64,000 bases of DNA from Burkholderiaceae bacterium DAT-1 (GCA_019084025.1 JAHRBI010000002.1:124001-188000); one strand, 5' to 3'; positions 17,199 to 26,784 are shown, numbered from the stretch's first letter. Notes: generated by a model not told the origin, from the sequence alone. A program made the numbers and translations.

Positions 17199-18136
17199 TC
17201 GCCCGCCTCCATGAAGCGTTGATGCCGTTCAATAAACTCGCGTGTCGAGTCAATGCCGCGTAATTGCAGAATGTAGTTACGCACCGCGGCCTCCACCAGA
17301 ACCGCGAGGTTACGACCCGCCGCCACAGGGAGCACGACTTTGCGGATGTCGATACCGAGAATTTCCTGCGTGGCCGCCTGCATCTGCAGTCGATCCAGCG
17401 GAGATACCGATTCGGCCATCTTGGTCAGGTGAATGATGAGTTTGAGGTTTTTGCGTGGCCGGACGGCCGTCTCACCGAAAATAGTGCGAATATTGAGTAC
17501 GCCCAATCCGCGCACTTCCAGGAAGTCGCGTAACAAGGGGGGGCAGCGCCCTTCGAGCGTATCAGGTGCAATTCGGTAGAATTCGACCACATCATCTGCC
17601 ACCAAGCCGTGACCACGCGAAACCAGTTCTAGCGCCAGTTCACTCTTACCCATGGCGCTTTCGCCGGTAATCATCACCCCGACTTCAAGTACATCCAGAA
17701 ACACGCCATGAAGATTGGTAGAGACCGCCAGCGCCTTTGCCAGATAGAAGCGCAATACGTCCATCAGGTATGGAGACTGTTCCGGGGAGGTGAGCAGTGG
17801 GACATGTGCGCGTTCGCATGCTTCGCGCAATAAATCGGGGACCTGCTGACCGTTGGCAACAATCATCGCTGCCATTTCATTGCCAAATACATGCTCAATT
17901 GATTTGCGCATGGCAGCGGGGTCGAGGCTGTGCAGGTATTCAATTTCTGCCAGGCCAAGCACCTGGATACGGTTTGGATGAACAAAGTTCAGATGCCCCA
18001 CCAACGCCAGTGACAGCTTTTTCTGGTCGGCATCGTTGGACAGCAGGTTATTGGCACCACTTTGCCCAGCCAGCCAGATCAGGCGAAGCTTTTCGGCATT
18101 GTCGATGAACAGTTGTCTAACCGTAATTTGCGGCAT
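17195..18136 (-). CDS. hprK: HPr kinase/phosphorylase
   Basis: This 313-residue bifunctional enzyme phosphorylates HPr on serine and removes it. The C-terminal kinase domain has Walker A GESAMGKS (158-165), the LVADDVVEF segment and the signature [17 protein letters not shown]. In proteobacteria without a full sugar PTS it links HPr to PTS-Ntr and carbon or nitrogen signalling. It lies downstream of ptsN (76 bp gap) and overlaps rapZ. The presence of hprK with ptsN and rpoN fits the betaproteobacterial PTS-Ntr arrangement. Confidence 0.95.
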   Translation of the reverse strand: MPQITVRQLFIDNAEKLRLIWLAGQSGANNLLSNDADQKKLSLALVGHLNFVHPNRIQVLGLAEIEYLHSLDPAAMRKSIEHVFGNEMAAMIVANGQQVPDLLREACERAHVPLLTSPEQSPYLMDVLRFYLAKALAVSTNLHGVFLDVLEVGVMITGESAMGKSELALELVSRGHGLVADDVVEFYRIAPDTLEGRCPPLLRDFLEVRGLGVLNIRTIFGETAVRPRKNLKLIIHLTKMAESVSPLDRLQMQAATQEILGIDIRKVVLPVAAGRNLAVLVEAAVRNYILQLRGIDSTREFIERHQRFMEAGE

Positions 18137-18212
18137 GTGTGGACTCGGCTACACGAAATGGCTGGTCAGCATGCGGCTGACCCGAAAACCTGCCCGAAAC
18201 GGTTGACGGCGC

Positions 18213-18656
18213 CTAATCCAGCAATGCGTGCAGTGCAGCCGAATCTGTCGCAGCCAACAATCCTTCGCGGATCTTGCGATCGCTGAAGCGTTGGGCAAGC
18301 TCGCTCAATATGCGTAAATGTAGCTCATTCGCCTGTTCGGGCACCAGCAATACCACAGCAAGCGCAACAGGTTTGCCATCCGGGGCTTCAAATGGAATCG
18401 GCTGCGCCATGCGAAATAGGCAGGCAACCGCAGTTTTGAGCCCTGCTACCCGGCCATGTGGAATCGCCACGCTTTGTCCCAGTGCAGTCGACCCCATGCG
18501 CTCGCGTGCAATGAGTGCGTCGAAGGTTGCACTGCGGGCAATGCCTTTGGTGTTTTCAAAATGCAGGCCGGCTTGTTCAAACAGGCGCTTTTTGCTGGTG
18601 ATTTCCTGATCGAGGAAGATATTGCTGATCGGCAGGATGTCGGTAATCAGGCTCAT
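18213..18656 (-). CDS. ptsN: PTS IIA-like nitrogen-regulatory protein (EIIA-Ntr)
   Basis: This 147-residue fructose-type EIIA domain accepts phosphate from NPr/HPr on His67 within AIPHGRV. It has the conserved RERMGSTALGQSVAIPHGR stretch and ends LAQRFSDRKIREGLL. Unphosphorylated EIIA-Ntr regulates potassium transport and other targets in known systems. ATG 18656 matches the family start (MSLITDILP). An ATG twelve codons earlier in frame overlaps the promoter and is rejected. It has its own promoter because a terminator separates it from hpf. Confidence 0.94.
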   Translation of the reverse strand: MSLITDILPISNIFLDQEITSKKRLFEQAGLHFENTKGIARSATFDALIARERMGSTALGQSVAIPHGRVAGLKTAVACLFRMAQPIPFEAPDGKPVALAVVLLVPEQANELHLRILSELAQRFSDRKIREGLLAATDSAALHALLD

Positions 18657-18687
18657 TGGCCGGGCGCAGTACGATGGGAAAGGCTGC

Positions 18688-18715
18688 ATTGTACGCCTAC
18701 AGCTCCGAACAGCAA
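18688..18715 (-). promoter_or_regulatory. Promoter of the ptsN-hprK-rapZ-ubiX unit
   Basis: On minus, TTGCTG (18710-18715) and TACAAT (18688-18693) are 16 bp apart. It sits downstream of the hpf terminator and about 32 bases before ptsN. Confidence 0.55.
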
Positions 18716-18780
18716 CATCCAGTTATGATCCGAAGTGTTCAGCTGTATGGCCGGATAGTCAGGCCGTGCCTGCGAGCCAA

Positions 18781-18816
18781 TAAAAAACGGGAGCGGAGTC
18801 CCTAGACCGCTCCCGT
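18781..18816 (-). terminator. Terminator after hpf
   Basis: A 10-bp perfect stem (ACGGGAGCGG/CCGCTCCCGT) with a 10-base loop is followed on the minus strand by TTTTTTA. It separates the kdsD-to-hpf transcript from ptsN. Confidence 0.85.
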
Positions 18817-18879
18817 TTTCGGGTGTTGCACACTGGCACCGTTTACGTGGGTGACAGGCCCTGAGTGACGAATAAATTG

Positions 18880-19212
18880 TCAGGCTGCAGGTTGTTGAAT
18901 CTCCTGAAACTTGATCGGATTGTGGCGATCGCCGTGCAGTTTTTCCTTGTGCTTGATGACCTGGCGGTCCAGCTTGTCGGCAAGCAGGTCAATGGCTGCA
19001 TACATGTCCTGTTCGATGCTTTCGACATGAATGTCCTTGCCACGCAGATGGACGTTAACTTCGACCTTGTGATTCAGCTTGTCTACGGAAAGTGTCACGT
19101 TCATGTCGATCACGTGATCGAAGTGGCGCGTTACACGTTCAAGCTTGGTCGTAACATATTCCCGGATTGCCGGGGTGATGTCGAGATGATGTCCGCTGAT
19201 GGTCAGGTTCAT
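18880..19212 (-). CDS. hpf: Ribosome hibernation promoting factor (short HPF/YfiA type)
   Basis: This 110-residue protein has the S30AE/sigma-54 modulation fold: [41 protein letters not shown] and a basic end [14 protein letters not shown]. It binds the 30S decoding centre in stationary phase and promotes inactive 70S or 100S ribosomes. The long C-terminal dimerisation domain is absent, so this is the short form. It lies 40 bp downstream of rpoN on minus, the conserved rpoN-hpf-ptsN order, and is followed by a terminator. Confidence 0.93.
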   Translation of the reverse strand: MNLTISGHHLDITPAIREYVTTKLERVTRHFDHVIDMNVTLSVDKLNHKVEVNVHLRGKDIHVESIEQDMYAAIDLLADKLDRQVIKHKEKLHGDRHNPIKFQEIQQPAA

Positions 19213-19252
19213 ACAACGCTCCTTGCAAAGGTGCTGCCACTTGCGTGGACAG

Positions 19253-20665
19253 CTAGAGGGACTTCCGCAGATTAACGGGCGGGATATTTAGCGCCTCCCG
19301 ATATTTGGCAACCGTTCTTCTGGCTACCTTGATCCCCTGTGCACACAGTGAGTCGGTTAACGCGCTGTCGCTCAGGGGTTTGTTCTTGTCCTCATTCTGA
19401 ACCAGCTGTTTGATAAGAGCCTTGATGGCGGTAGCAGAGCATTCACCGCCAGAGTCAGTATCGACATGGCTGCCAAAGAAATACTTGAACTCGAAGACGC
19501 CGCGCGGCGTGAGCATGAACTTTTGCGTGGTAACGCGAGAAACCGTGGATTCGTGCAGACCCAGTTCATCCGCAATATCCCTCAGGACAAGTGGCCGCAT
19601 GGCGACTTCGCCGTGCTCCAGAAAACGCTGCTGCTTTTCAACTATAGCCTGCGCCACCCGCAGGATCGTGTCAAATCGCTGCTGAACGTTCTTGATCAGC
19701 CAGCGGGCCTCCTGAAGCTGCCCGGCCAGACTGGATCCGCCTTCCTTGTTCTGTCGCAGGATATTCGCGTACAACTGGTTGATCCTGAGTTTTGGTACGG
19801 CGGCACCATTTAACTGTGCCAGCCATCCCTGTCGCGTCTTTTTCACGACCACGTCGGCAATCACGTACCTTGTTTCGCTTTCACCGAACGCAGCCCCCGG
19901 TCGCGGGTTCATGCGCCTGATCAGTTCCTGAGCTTCCTTCAGTTGCTGGTCGTCGCATTTCAGCGTTTTCTTAAGCTTACTGTACTCCTTCGCTGCCAAT
20001 AAATCGAGATGTCCCTTGGTGATTTCGAGGGCGAGCTTACGACCGGTTTGATCCGACTCAAGCGCAGTCAGTTGCTGACGGATGCAGTCCTCCAGATCAA
20101 CCGCGCCGACACCGCATGGATCAAGCTGCCGTACCAGTTTCCAGCCATAGCTCAGGTCATCAATCTCGATTTCCTGTTCCTCGCGAAAGTCCGCAGGTAG
20201 AAGCTCTAGAATTTCCTGTAAGGGCGTCGTGAGATAGCCATCTTCGTCTAGTGCATCAACAATCATTTCTGCCAATGCATGGTCTCGGTCAGAAATGGGG
20301 AGCTCGCCGAGTTGCGCCATCAGATGTTCGCGTAAGGTCGGCAGGCGGGAGATATTGGTACGCGGATCAAAGTCCTGATCGTCGTCGTTTCTACTGGAGC
20401 CGCTGCTTTCCTGCCACCAGTTCTCATCGGTATCTGCGTCAAAGTCGCGCTCAGTTGTATCTTCGCCGGAGAGGGGTGTTTCATCCGCTGCATCATTGTC
20501 ACCAGCCGGTTCATCGCCCCGCTCGAGCATCGGGTTGTCCGTCAGAAACTGCTCGATTTCCTGATTCAGATCCAGTGTCGATAGCTGAAGCAGGCGGATT
20601 GCCTGCTGAAGCTGAGGCGTGAGCGAAAGCTGTTGAGAGAGCTTGAGTTGCAGGGATTGTTTCAT
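19253..20665 (-). CDS. rpoN: RNA polymerase sigma-54 factor
   Basis: This 470-residue alternative sigma factor recognises -24/-12 promoters and needs an AAA+ activator. Region I is glutamine and leucine rich ([23 protein letters not shown]). An acidic region II spans about 55-105. Region III holds the core-binding part and a helix-turn-helix ([22 protein letters not shown]). The RpoN box [10 protein letters not shown] is at 448-457. The length is typical. It follows lptB by six bases, so it is in the kdsD-lptCAAB-rpoN-hpf transcript. Confidence 0.96.
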   Translation of the reverse strand: MKQSLQLKLSQQLSLTPQLQQAIRLLQLSTLDLNQEIEQFLTDNPMLERGDEPAGDNDAADETPLSGEDTTERDFDADTDENWWQESSGSSRNDDDQDFDPRTNISRLPTLREHLMAQLGELPISDRDHALAEMIVDALDEDGYLTTPLQEILELLPADFREEQEIEIDDLSYGWKLVRQLDPCGVGAVDLEDCIRQQLTALESDQTGRKLALEITKGHLDLLAAKEYSKLKKTLKCDDQQLKEAQELIRRMNPRPGAAFGESETRYVIADVVVKKTRQGWLAQLNGAAVPKLRINQLYANILRQNKEGGSSLAGQLQEARWLIKNVQQRFDTILRVAQAIVEKQQRFLEHGEVAMRPLVLRDIADELGLHESTVSRVTTQKFMLTPRGVFEFKYFFGSHVDTDSGGECSATAIKALIKQLVQNEDKNKPLSDSALTDSLCAQGIKVARRTVAKYREALNIPPVNLRKSL

Positions 20666-20671
20666 GACCGT

Positions 20672-21394
20672 CTACAGTCGGAAATGTTCACCGAGGTACA
20701 CCTTGCGCACACTATCGTTGCGCACGATCTCCTCGGGTGCGCCGTCGGCAAGGACGGCACCTTCATTGATGATGTATGCACGATCACAGATGCCGAGTGT
20801 TTCTCTAACATTATGATCGGTGATCAGTACGCCAATGCCGCGATCTTTCAGGAAGCGGATAATTTTCTGAATATCCATTACAGCAATAGGGTCGACACCT
20901 GCGAACGGTTCGTCTAGCAAAATAAATCGCGGATTGGCAGCCAATGCCCGGGCGATTTCCACGCGGCGACGTTCTCCACCGGACAAGGATAACGCAGGCG
21001 ATTCACGCAGGTGTGAAATGTGCAATTCATGCAGCAATTCTTCCAGTCGCTGTTGTACCGATGCTTCGTCAGGATAGTGAAGTTCAAGGATGGAACGGAT
21101 ATTGTCGGCCACATCCAGTTTGCGAAAAATGGACATTTCCTGTGGCAGGTAGCCCAGACCCAGCTGCGCCCGCTGGTGAACGGCCATATGTGTCAGATCG
21201 GTATCATCCAGATGAATACTGCCGCCGTTGACGGCAACCAACCCCACAATCATATAAAAGCTGGTTGTTTTACCTGCACCATTAGGCCCAAGCAGACCCA
21301 CAACTTCGCCACTGTCCACGTGCATGCTGACATCACGTACGGCCAGGCGAGCCTTATAGCGTTTCTGTAAATGGCTGGCGGTCAGTCGGCTCAT
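20672..21394 (-). CDS. lptB: LPS export ABC transporter ATPase LptB
   Basis: This 240-residue cytoplasmic ATPase powers LptFG extraction of LPS from the inner membrane. Walker A is GPNGAGKT (36-43), the Q-loop is LPQEMSIF, the signature is LSGGERR (137-143), and Walker B is FILLDE (157-162) followed by the LptB-typical [10 protein letters not shown]. The start overlaps the upstream lptA-like gene by ATGA. LptF and LptG are not in the window, as is usual. Confidence 0.96.
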   Translation of the reverse strand: MSRLTASHLQKRYKARLAVRDVSMHVDSGEVVGLLGPNGAGKTTSFYMIVGLVAVNGGSIHLDDTDLTHMAVHQRAQLGLGYLPQEMSIFRKLDVADNIRSILELHYPDEASVQQRLEELLHELHISHLRESPALSLSGGERRRVEIARALAANPRFILLDEPFAGVDPIAVMDIQKIIRFLKDRGIGVLITDHNVRETLGICDRAYIINEGAVLADGAPEEIVRNDSVRKVYLGEHFRL

Positions 21395-21936
21395 GGTGTG
21401 GGGGCTTTTTCGGAACGTGTTTTGGGTTTGAATGTGAGTCGGACGGTACTCTTCCCTTGCTCGCTTGCAACGGGAATGACACGTGTTTCACCACTACTCA
21501 TGTTGTATTGGATACTGGCACCGGTTACTTCGCTGTCAGGCGTCTGAATGCTGGCCTCTCCGGTCAGATTCGCTTCATTGCTAGCTGTTTTCATGACGGC
21601 TTGTTTGCCCTTGCCAATCACCCAGCCTTTTGTGCCATCCAGTTTTTGTCGGAACTCGACGGGGCTGCCATCCAGCGTAAATACCTGCTGCCCGGCTGCA
21701 TCACTGACAATCGTGACTTTATCTGCCTTGATCTGCAACGTACCCTGGGTAATCAGAACGCCATGGTTGCACACCGTAAGCTGATGTTGCCTGGCCTTCT
21801 GATCAACCAGACAGTTTTCGGCATTCATGCGCATGGGTTGTCTTCGATCGCCTGCTTCTGCGAGGCACGATTGACCCATCAGCAGAAGGCCTGTCAGTGT
21901 AGCCAGCTGACAAATCGCTTGGTGTTTTCTGATCAT
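21391..21936 (-). CDS. LptA-like periplasmic LPS transport protein, second copy
   Basis: This 181-residue protein has a signal peptide (about 1-26, QSCLAEA) and an OstA/LptA beta-jellyroll: [59 protein letters not shown]. LptA oligomers form the periplasmic bridge carrying LPS to LptDE. It clearly aligns with the gene immediately upstream, so lptA is tandemly duplicated here. It overlaps both neighbours by ATGA. Both copies keep two cysteines near the start of the mature domain. Which copy is the main bridge component cannot be told. Confidence 0.88.
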   Translation of the reverse strand: MIRKHQAICQLATLTGLLLMGQSCLAEAGDRRQPMRMNAENCLVDQKARQHQLTVCNHGVLITQGTLQIKADKVTIVSDAAGQQVFTLDGSPVEFRQKLDGTKGWVIGKGKQAVMKTASNEANLTGEASIQTPDSEVTGASIQYNMSSGETRVIPVASEQGKSTVRLTFKPKTRSEKAPTP

Positions 21937-22463
21937 TTGCTGACTTGTGTTGCTCGGGGTTTAATTTCGATATGTACCCGGCCACGCGGATTGTCTGCGG
22001 TTTCGCCCACAGCGTGCACTTCTTCTGTTTCGCTGTTATAGCTCACCCGGGATGCTGTAATTTCGTGAGAATCCGTTTTGATCCAGGCACCGCCCGCAAT
22101 ATGTGCAGTATGGCTATCCGTTTCAAACACCAGCTTGCTACCCTTCGCATTGATCCAGCCGCGATCATCATCCAGCTTTTGCTTGAATGATACTGGTACG
22201 CCATCGAGTGAAATGCGTTGCTGGCCCTCTGCTTGTTGTTCGGCGACCAGTTTATCGCCATGCGCTTCCATGGTGCCTTGCTGAATCGACACATCCTTTT
22301 CGCAGCTGTACTGCTTCAGATCAGGTGTTTTCTTATCAATCGGCCGGACAAGACAATCCTTGACGGAGCCGATGGTGATATCTTTTTCACGATCCGCTTT
22401 TTCGGCATGCACCGCCATAGGAAGGATCATCAGGATTACAAGGCTGTTAGTGAGCAGGTTCAT
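21933..22463 (-). CDS. lptA: LptA-like periplasmic LPS transport protein, first copy
   Basis: This 176-residue protein has a signal peptide ending AVHA (residue 20) and an OstA domain: VSIQQGTMEAHGDKLVAE, LDGVPVSFKQKLDDDRGWI, AHIAGGAWIKTDSHEITASRVSYN. It follows lptC with a 17-base overlap, the normal lptA position, and is itself followed by the second copy with an ATGA overlap. Two cysteines (DCLV, YSCEK) precede the strand-rich core. The symbol is given by position; either copy may carry the ancestral function. Confidence 0.88.
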   Translation of the reverse strand: MNLLTNSLVILMILPMAVHAEKADREKDITIGSVKDCLVRPIDKKTPDLKQYSCEKDVSIQQGTMEAHGDKLVAEQQAEGQQRISLDGVPVSFKQKLDDDRGWINAKGSKLVFETDSHTAHIAGGAWIKTDSHEITASRVSYNSETEEVHAVGETADNPRGRVHIEIKPRATQVSK

Positions 22464-23019
22464 ACGTAATCTGTACTTTCGACTTCAGAACAAGTTGCGA
22501 GTGCTCGTGATCGTAATCCATGCCGACAGAGCTGATATCGCGAGAGGGCGTACGCGCCCTGATGGGTTGACTGGTGTTGGCTTTGCTTGTCAGCGTATCC
22601 AATTGCAGGTTACTGGTTGCCACCTCAAGGGGTTCGATACCCGGATAGTCATCCCGTCTGAGCGTGACTTGTCCATTCAATTCAACCTGATGACCGCGAT
22701 CCCAGAGTTTTGCAGTGTCACCCTTGATATGCAATATCGGCTTGCCGGACGGTGTTTGATCGATGCGCACTTCCTTAAGCAGCGTGATATCTCCTTCAGG
22801 AATATGCTGCATTTCAGCAGACTGAATTTCGTAGAGTTTGGTGCCATCCGGGGCATACATCACGGAATGCGCATCCTGCAGAATCGTATCCGGACGATCG
22901 TGCGCGCGCGGCGGCATTAATGCTTCAATTTCCGTCGCATTGTTGAGCCAGGCCGCCAGTGCGGCCAGAGCAGTCAACAAGAGTAGGGGGAAAGCCCGTG
23001 CAAGGCGATCAAGCACCAT
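22447..23019 (-). CDS. lptC: LPS export system protein LptC
   Basis: This 190-residue bitopic inner-membrane protein receives LPS from LptBFG and hands it to LptA. It has an N-terminal transmembrane helix (AFPLLLLTALAALAAWL, about residues 9-25). A periplasmic LptC/OstA-like jellyroll follows with YAPDGTKLYEIQSAEMQHIP and GDTAKLWDRGHQVELNGQVTLRR. ATG 23019 lies one base past the kdsD stop; a GTG at 23031 is inside kdsD and less likely. Sequence identity to enteric LptC is low, as usual, but position and topology are decisive. Confidence 0.9.
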   Translation of the reverse strand: MVLDRLARAFPLLLLTALAALAAWLNNATEIEALMPPRAHDRPDTILQDAHSVMYAPDGTKLYEIQSAEMQHIPEGDITLLKEVRIDQTPSGKPILHIKGDTAKLWDRGHQVELNGQVTLRRDDYPGIEPLEVATSNLQLDTLTSKANTSQPIRARTPSRDISSVGMDYDHEHSQLVLKSKVQITYEPAH

Positions 23020-23020
23020 G

Positions 23021-24004
23021 TCAGACCACACCCGCTTTCATCAGATCATGCATCTTGATGACACCCTTCAGTACGCTGCCATCTGTGACCAGCAATACAT
23101 ACACTTTGTGCAGTTCCATTTGCTGAACAGCTTCAACGGCCAATTGATCTTCGCGGATGCACTTCGGCGTGCGGGTCATGACGGTATCAATGCGCGTGCT
23201 GCCAATCTCGACGCCACGATCCAGCGTGCGAGCAAGATCGCCATCGGTAAATACGCCTACCAACACATCTCCATCCAGTACTGCAGTCAGTCCGAACCCC
23301 TTGCGGGATATTTCCAGCAGCGCATCACGAATACTGGCATTGATCTGCACCACAGGCATGTCATCACCGGTGTGCATGACATCGCTGACATGCATCAGCA
23401 GGCGTCTACCCAGACTACCGCCGGGATGTGAAAGTGCGTAATCATCGCGGTCAAAACCACGTGCGTGCATCAGACAAACCGCGAGTGCGTCGCCGAGTGC
23501 GAGTGCAGCGGTGGTACTGGCTGTCGGCGCAAGATTGATGGGGCAGGCTTCGCGCTCGACGCCTGCGTCGAGATGGGCGCTAGCCGCTTTCGCCAACGTA
23601 GATTGCGGATTTCCGCTCATCGCGATGATGCGCGCTCCCCGTCGCTTGATGGCAGGCAGAATCGAGATCAGTTCGTCGCTTTCGCCTGAATTCGACATGG
23701 CGAGCACAACATCGTCCCCTGTGATCATACCCAGATCACCATGGGCAGCTTCACCGGGGTGCATGAAAAATGCAGGGGTGCCCGTACTGGCAAGCGTCGC
23801 AGCAATTTTGCGGCCGATGTGTCCGGATTTTCCAATGCCGGTCACCACGATGCGTCCCTTACAGCCGAGCATCATGGCGTGAGCAGTCATAAAGTCGCCA
23901 TCAAGCTTGCTGGAAATGTGGCGGATACCAGCCATTTCAGTTTCCAGTACGTCACGAGCAAGGGCGATGAAGTCGTTTGGATGAGCGAGAGTTTGCTGTG
24001 TCAT
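23021..24004 (-). CDS. kdsD: Arabinose-5-phosphate isomerase
   Basis: This 327-residue cytoplasmic enzyme converts ribulose 5-phosphate to arabinose 5-phosphate, the first step of Kdo synthesis. It has an N-terminal SIS domain (VVTGIGKSGHIGRKIAATLASTGTPAFFMHPGEAAHGDLG..., with AMSNSGESDE) and two C-terminal CBS domains (about 205-325). It heads the lptC-lptA-lptA-lptB-rpoN-hpf transcript. kdsC, which usually lies between kdsD and lptC, is absent here. The ATG has no Shine-Dalgarno and follows a TATACT by seven bases, so the message may be leaderless. Confidence 0.95.
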   Translation of the reverse strand: MTQQTLAHPNDFIALARDVLETEMAGIRHISSKLDGDFMTAHAMMLGCKGRIVVTGIGKSGHIGRKIAATLASTGTPAFFMHPGEAAHGDLGMITGDDVVLAMSNSGESDELISILPAIKRRGARIIAMSGNPQSTLAKAASAHLDAGVEREACPINLAPTASTTAALALGDALAVCLMHARGFDRDDYALSHPGGSLGRRLLMHVSDVMHTGDDMPVVQINASIRDALLEISRKGFGLTAVLDGDVLVGVFTDGDLARTLDRGVEIGSTRIDTVMTRTPKCIREDQLAVEAVQQMELHKVYVLLVTDGSVLKGVIKMHDLMKAGVV

Positions 24005-24011
24005 GTGCGGC

Positions 24012-24017
24012 AGTATA
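24012..24017 (-). promoter_or_regulatory. -10 box abutting the kdsD start
   Basis: The minus strand reads TATACT, seven bases, then ATG. A transcript beginning at the usual distance would start at the A of the start codon. The -35 is not evident. Confidence 0.4.
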
Positions 24018-24060
24018 CCAAAGAGGGACGATCCTCAGGTTGAACCTCGAATGACGTGGT

Positions 24061-24066
24061 TATAAT
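24061..24066 (+). promoter_or_regulatory. -10 box for the CPA2 antiporter gene
   Basis: TATAAT preceded by GTGGT lies 58 bases before the antiporter start. TTGAAC (24040-24045) is 15 bp upstream, a short spacing. Confidence 0.4.
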
Positions 24067-24124
24067 CAATCTGGTACTGTTTAGTTGATCTGCGTATTAA
24101 TTCGTTCCTCTGGATTATTTCTGA

Positions 24125-26137
24125 ATGCATACATTGCTGGGATCCATGCTGATCTTACTGGCCGCTGCAGTGGCTGCGGTGATTCTGTGCCGCCGTGCTC
24201 AGCTGCCGCCATTGCTCGGTTACTTGCTGATCGGCGTAATCGCGGGCCCGCATGCCGCGGGGCTGATTCCGTCTGGTGCGGAAGCAGAAGAGCTGGGTGA
24301 ATACGGTGTGGTATTCATGATGTTCAGTCTGGGTCTGGAGTTCAGTTTACCCAAACTGGTTGCCATGAAATCCAGAGTGTTCGGTGTGGGGGGCGCGCAG
24401 ATGTTGCTGACTGCGGTGCCTGCGGGACTCATTGGCTGGGCGTGCGGTATGCATCCCTATGGCGCATTTCTTCTCGGCGCGACACTTGCAATGTCGTCTA
24501 CGGCAATTGTGAGCCGGATGCTCACTGAAAAGGTCGAGCTCGCAACGCCGCATGGTGAGTACGCCATTGGCGTATTGCTATTTCAGGATTTGGCGGTTGT
24601 GCCGTTGCTGATCATTACGCCCGTCTTGGGCGGAAATGCCGGCGATATGGGGCCCGCGCTTACTTGGGCGGCATTTAAGATTGTCCTGACGCTCGCAGTC
24701 CTGCTGTATCTGGGACCTCGCTTGCTGCGCCCCTTGCTGCATATCGTGGCGAAACAGCGTTCGAATGAATTATTTGTGCTGAATGTACTATTGGTCACGC
24801 TTGGCGTGGGCTGGATGACATCGATGGCTGGGCTGTCGATGGCACTTGGCGCATTTATCGCCGGAATGTTGCTTGCTGAAACCCAATATCGACATCAGGT
24901 TGAAGATGATATTCGACCCTTCCGTGATCTCTTGCTGGGTCTGTTTTTTATCACTGTAGGGATGCGACTGGATGTGATAGCAGGCTGGCACGCCATTGCC
25001 TGGGTATTAGGGATACTGGCTGCATTGCTTCTGTTGAAAGCGCTCGCAGTGGGCTTACTGTTACGTGGCATTGGCAGAAGCCCCGGCACTGCGATGCGTA
25101 CCGCCATTTTACTGGCTCAGGGGGGCGAGTTTGGGTTCGTGATGCTGGCGCAAATCAGTGAAATCCATATTTTGTCGGAGCACATCGAACAGGCAACGCT
25201 TGCTGCCATTCTCCTGTCCATGATCATTGCGCCATTTTTTATCCAGCAATCCGAGGCGCTTGTCCGTCGCTTTATTGCGTCCGACTGGATGTTGCAAGCC
25301 ATGCGGCTCACGCAGCTGGCCGCCCGAACGATGGCGACGAGCAACCATGTGATTGTATGTGGGTACGGACGGAGCGGACAGGCGCTGGTTCGCTTATTGG
25401 AAGGCGAGGAAGTGCCATGGTATGCGCTCGATCTGGATCCGGATCGCGTCAGTGAAGCCTCGGCTGCCGGAGAAAATGTGGCATATGGCGACGCATCCAA
25501 ACTGGAGGTGTTGCTATCTGCTGGCCTGTCACGTGCGCGGGCTCTGGTGGTGACATACGATGATCCATCGTCTGCTAGGCGTGTCATTGAGGTGGTTCGC
25601 ACTGAACGTCCTGATTTACCCGTGGTGGTGCGTACCGGGGATGAGCATGGCATCGATCAGCTCCGCGAAGCTGGAGCTGATGAGGTGGTGGCCGAAATGA
25701 TGGAAGGTAGTTTGATGCTGGCGACTCATACCATGTTATTGCTAGGCGTGCCATTGAATCGGGTATTGCGCAGTGTAAGAACGGTTCGCGAGCAGCGATA
25801 CGCCCTTTTCCGAGGCTTCTTCAGAGGGGTAGGGGATGAAGCTGACACCGATGGGGATCAACACCCCCGATTGCATACCATCATGTTGCCCCCTAAGGCT
25901 CGAGGGGTGGGGATGTCCGTTACCAAGCTGGCGTCGGATTTCCCTGAAATCGAGTTGCGCACCTTGCGAAGGCAGGGGGCACTCCTTAGTGAGCGAGGTC
26001 ATGACCTCTGTCTTGAACCCGGTGATGTGCTTGTCATTTGTGGTGAGTCGGCAGTGATTGATCGCTTTGAACGTCACCTGCTGATGGGCGGGCAGGTGAC
26101 ATCAACTTTCAACGGTGCAGTGGGTGCTCCAGATTAG
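24125..26137 (+). CDS. CPA2-family monovalent cation:proton antiporter with TrkA domains (KefB/YbaL-like)
   Basis: This 670-residue inner-membrane protein has an N-terminal Na/H-exchanger domain of about 12 helices (1-385), including GYLLIGVIAGP, FMMFSLGLEFSLPKL, ATLAMSSTAIV and FQDLAVVPLLI. A Rossmann RCK/TrkA-N domain follows (about 405-520, VIVCGYGRSGQALVRLL, YGDASKLEVL), then a TrkA-C domain (about 590-660, PEIELRTLRRQG..LEPGDVLVICG). It exchanges K+ or Na+ for protons under nucleotide control. The KefC-type glutathione site cannot be confirmed. It is divergent from kdsD and overlaps the end of the convergent pseudopilin gene by four bases. Confidence 0.9.
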   Translation: MHTLLGSMLILLAAAVAAVILCRRAQLPPLLGYLLIGVIAGPHAAGLIPSGAEAEELGEYGVVFMMFSLGLEFSLPKLVAMKSRVFGVGGAQMLLTAVPAGLIGWACGMHPYGAFLLGATLAMSSTAIVSRMLTEKVELATPHGEYAIGVLLFQDLAVVPLLIITPVLGGNAGDMGPALTWAAFKIVLTLAVLLYLGPRLLRPLLHIVAKQRSNELFVLNVLLVTLGVGWMTSMAGLSMALGAFIAGMLLAETQYRHQVEDDIRPFRDLLLGLFFITVGMRLDVIAGWHAIAWVLGILAALLLLKALAVGLLLRGIGRSPGTAMRTAILLAQGGEFGFVMLAQISEIHILSEHIEQATLAAILLSMIIAPFFIQQSEALVRRFIASDWMLQAMRLTQLAARTMATSNHVIVCGYGRSGQALVRLLEGEEVPWYALDLDPDRVSEASAAGENVAYGDASKLEVLLSAGLSRARALVVTYDDPSSARRVIEVVRTERPDLPVVVRTGDEHGIDQLREAGADEVVAEMMEGSLMLATHTMLLLGVPLNRVLRSVRTVREQRYALFRGFFRGVGDEADTDGDQHPRLHTIMLPPKARGVGMSVTKLASDFPEIELRTLRRQGALLSERGHDLCLEPGDVLVICGESAVIDRFERHLLMGGQVTSTFNGAVGAPD

Positions 26138-26727
26138 ATCTGACGACAAACGACATAGCGATCGTCTTCCGAGTAACTCGTCGCAGGTGTTGCGGATGCG
26201 CCGGAACTTGTCGTTTCCAGGGCGCGAATCGACCCTGTGGCAGGGTTGCCATCATCTTGTTCTGCGTCCATTGCTGAAGCTGCACGCCCAAGCGTGTTGC
26301 TATAGCAGATGCTTGATGTTGAAAAGCCGGCAACGGCAGATTTCACTTCAGCCTTCCCATTGAACGCGGTTTCGGGTTCGTTACCCTTGTCCTTGATTTC
26401 GCCAGTCACCAGACCGGCTGCACGTAAGTGATTCCAGAATTGCAGTGCTTCGGTATCGCCGTCGATCCGGCCATTTCCATCACCATCTGCGGTGTTCTTC
26501 CATGCGTTGCCTCGGATGGATGCGCCTTTGTCATCACCGGGAAGTTGATGGTATTGATCTCGGTAGGTATGAACAGCCGCCAAATAAGCATTGCTGTCTT
26601 TGATCAGGTTCTTTGTGCGGGCATTCTCGATCATGGTTTGTCCTTTCAGGACGCCGCCCAGCAATAAACCGATCACAACGAGAACCAGTGCCATTTCAAT
26701 GAGTGTAAAGCCGTGTTGCTTGCGCAT
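26134..26727 (-). CDS. Type IV pilin-like (pseudopilin) protein
   Basis: This 197-residue protein has a class III prepilin leader: MRKQHG cleaved before FTLIEMALVLVVIGLLLGGVL, with Glu at mature position 5. A long alpha-spine continues (IENARTKNLIKDSNAYLAAVHTYRDQ). The globular part is acidic (DGDGNGRIDGDTEAL) and ends with two cysteines (ICYSN, VVCRQI) that could close the C-terminal loop. ATG 26727 follows GAAAGG; the frame extends six codons further to a TTG. It is the last of three linked minus-strand genes. It could be a pilus or secretion pseudopilin; the assembly genes are not in this window. Confidence 0.85.
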   Translation of the reverse strand: MRKQHGFTLIEMALVLVVIGLLLGGVLKGQTMIENARTKNLIKDSNAYLAAVHTYRDQYHQLPGDDKGASIRGNAWKNTADGDGNGRIDGDTEALQFWNHLRAAGLVTGEIKDKGNEPETAFNGKAEVKSAVAGFSTSSICYSNTLGRAASAMDAEQDDGNPATGSIRALETTSSGASATPATSYSEDDRYVVCRQI

Positions 26728-26784
26728 CTTATGTAAGCCTTTCAAATTGAATTAAACGAATGACCCAGCTAATACCGGTCTGGA

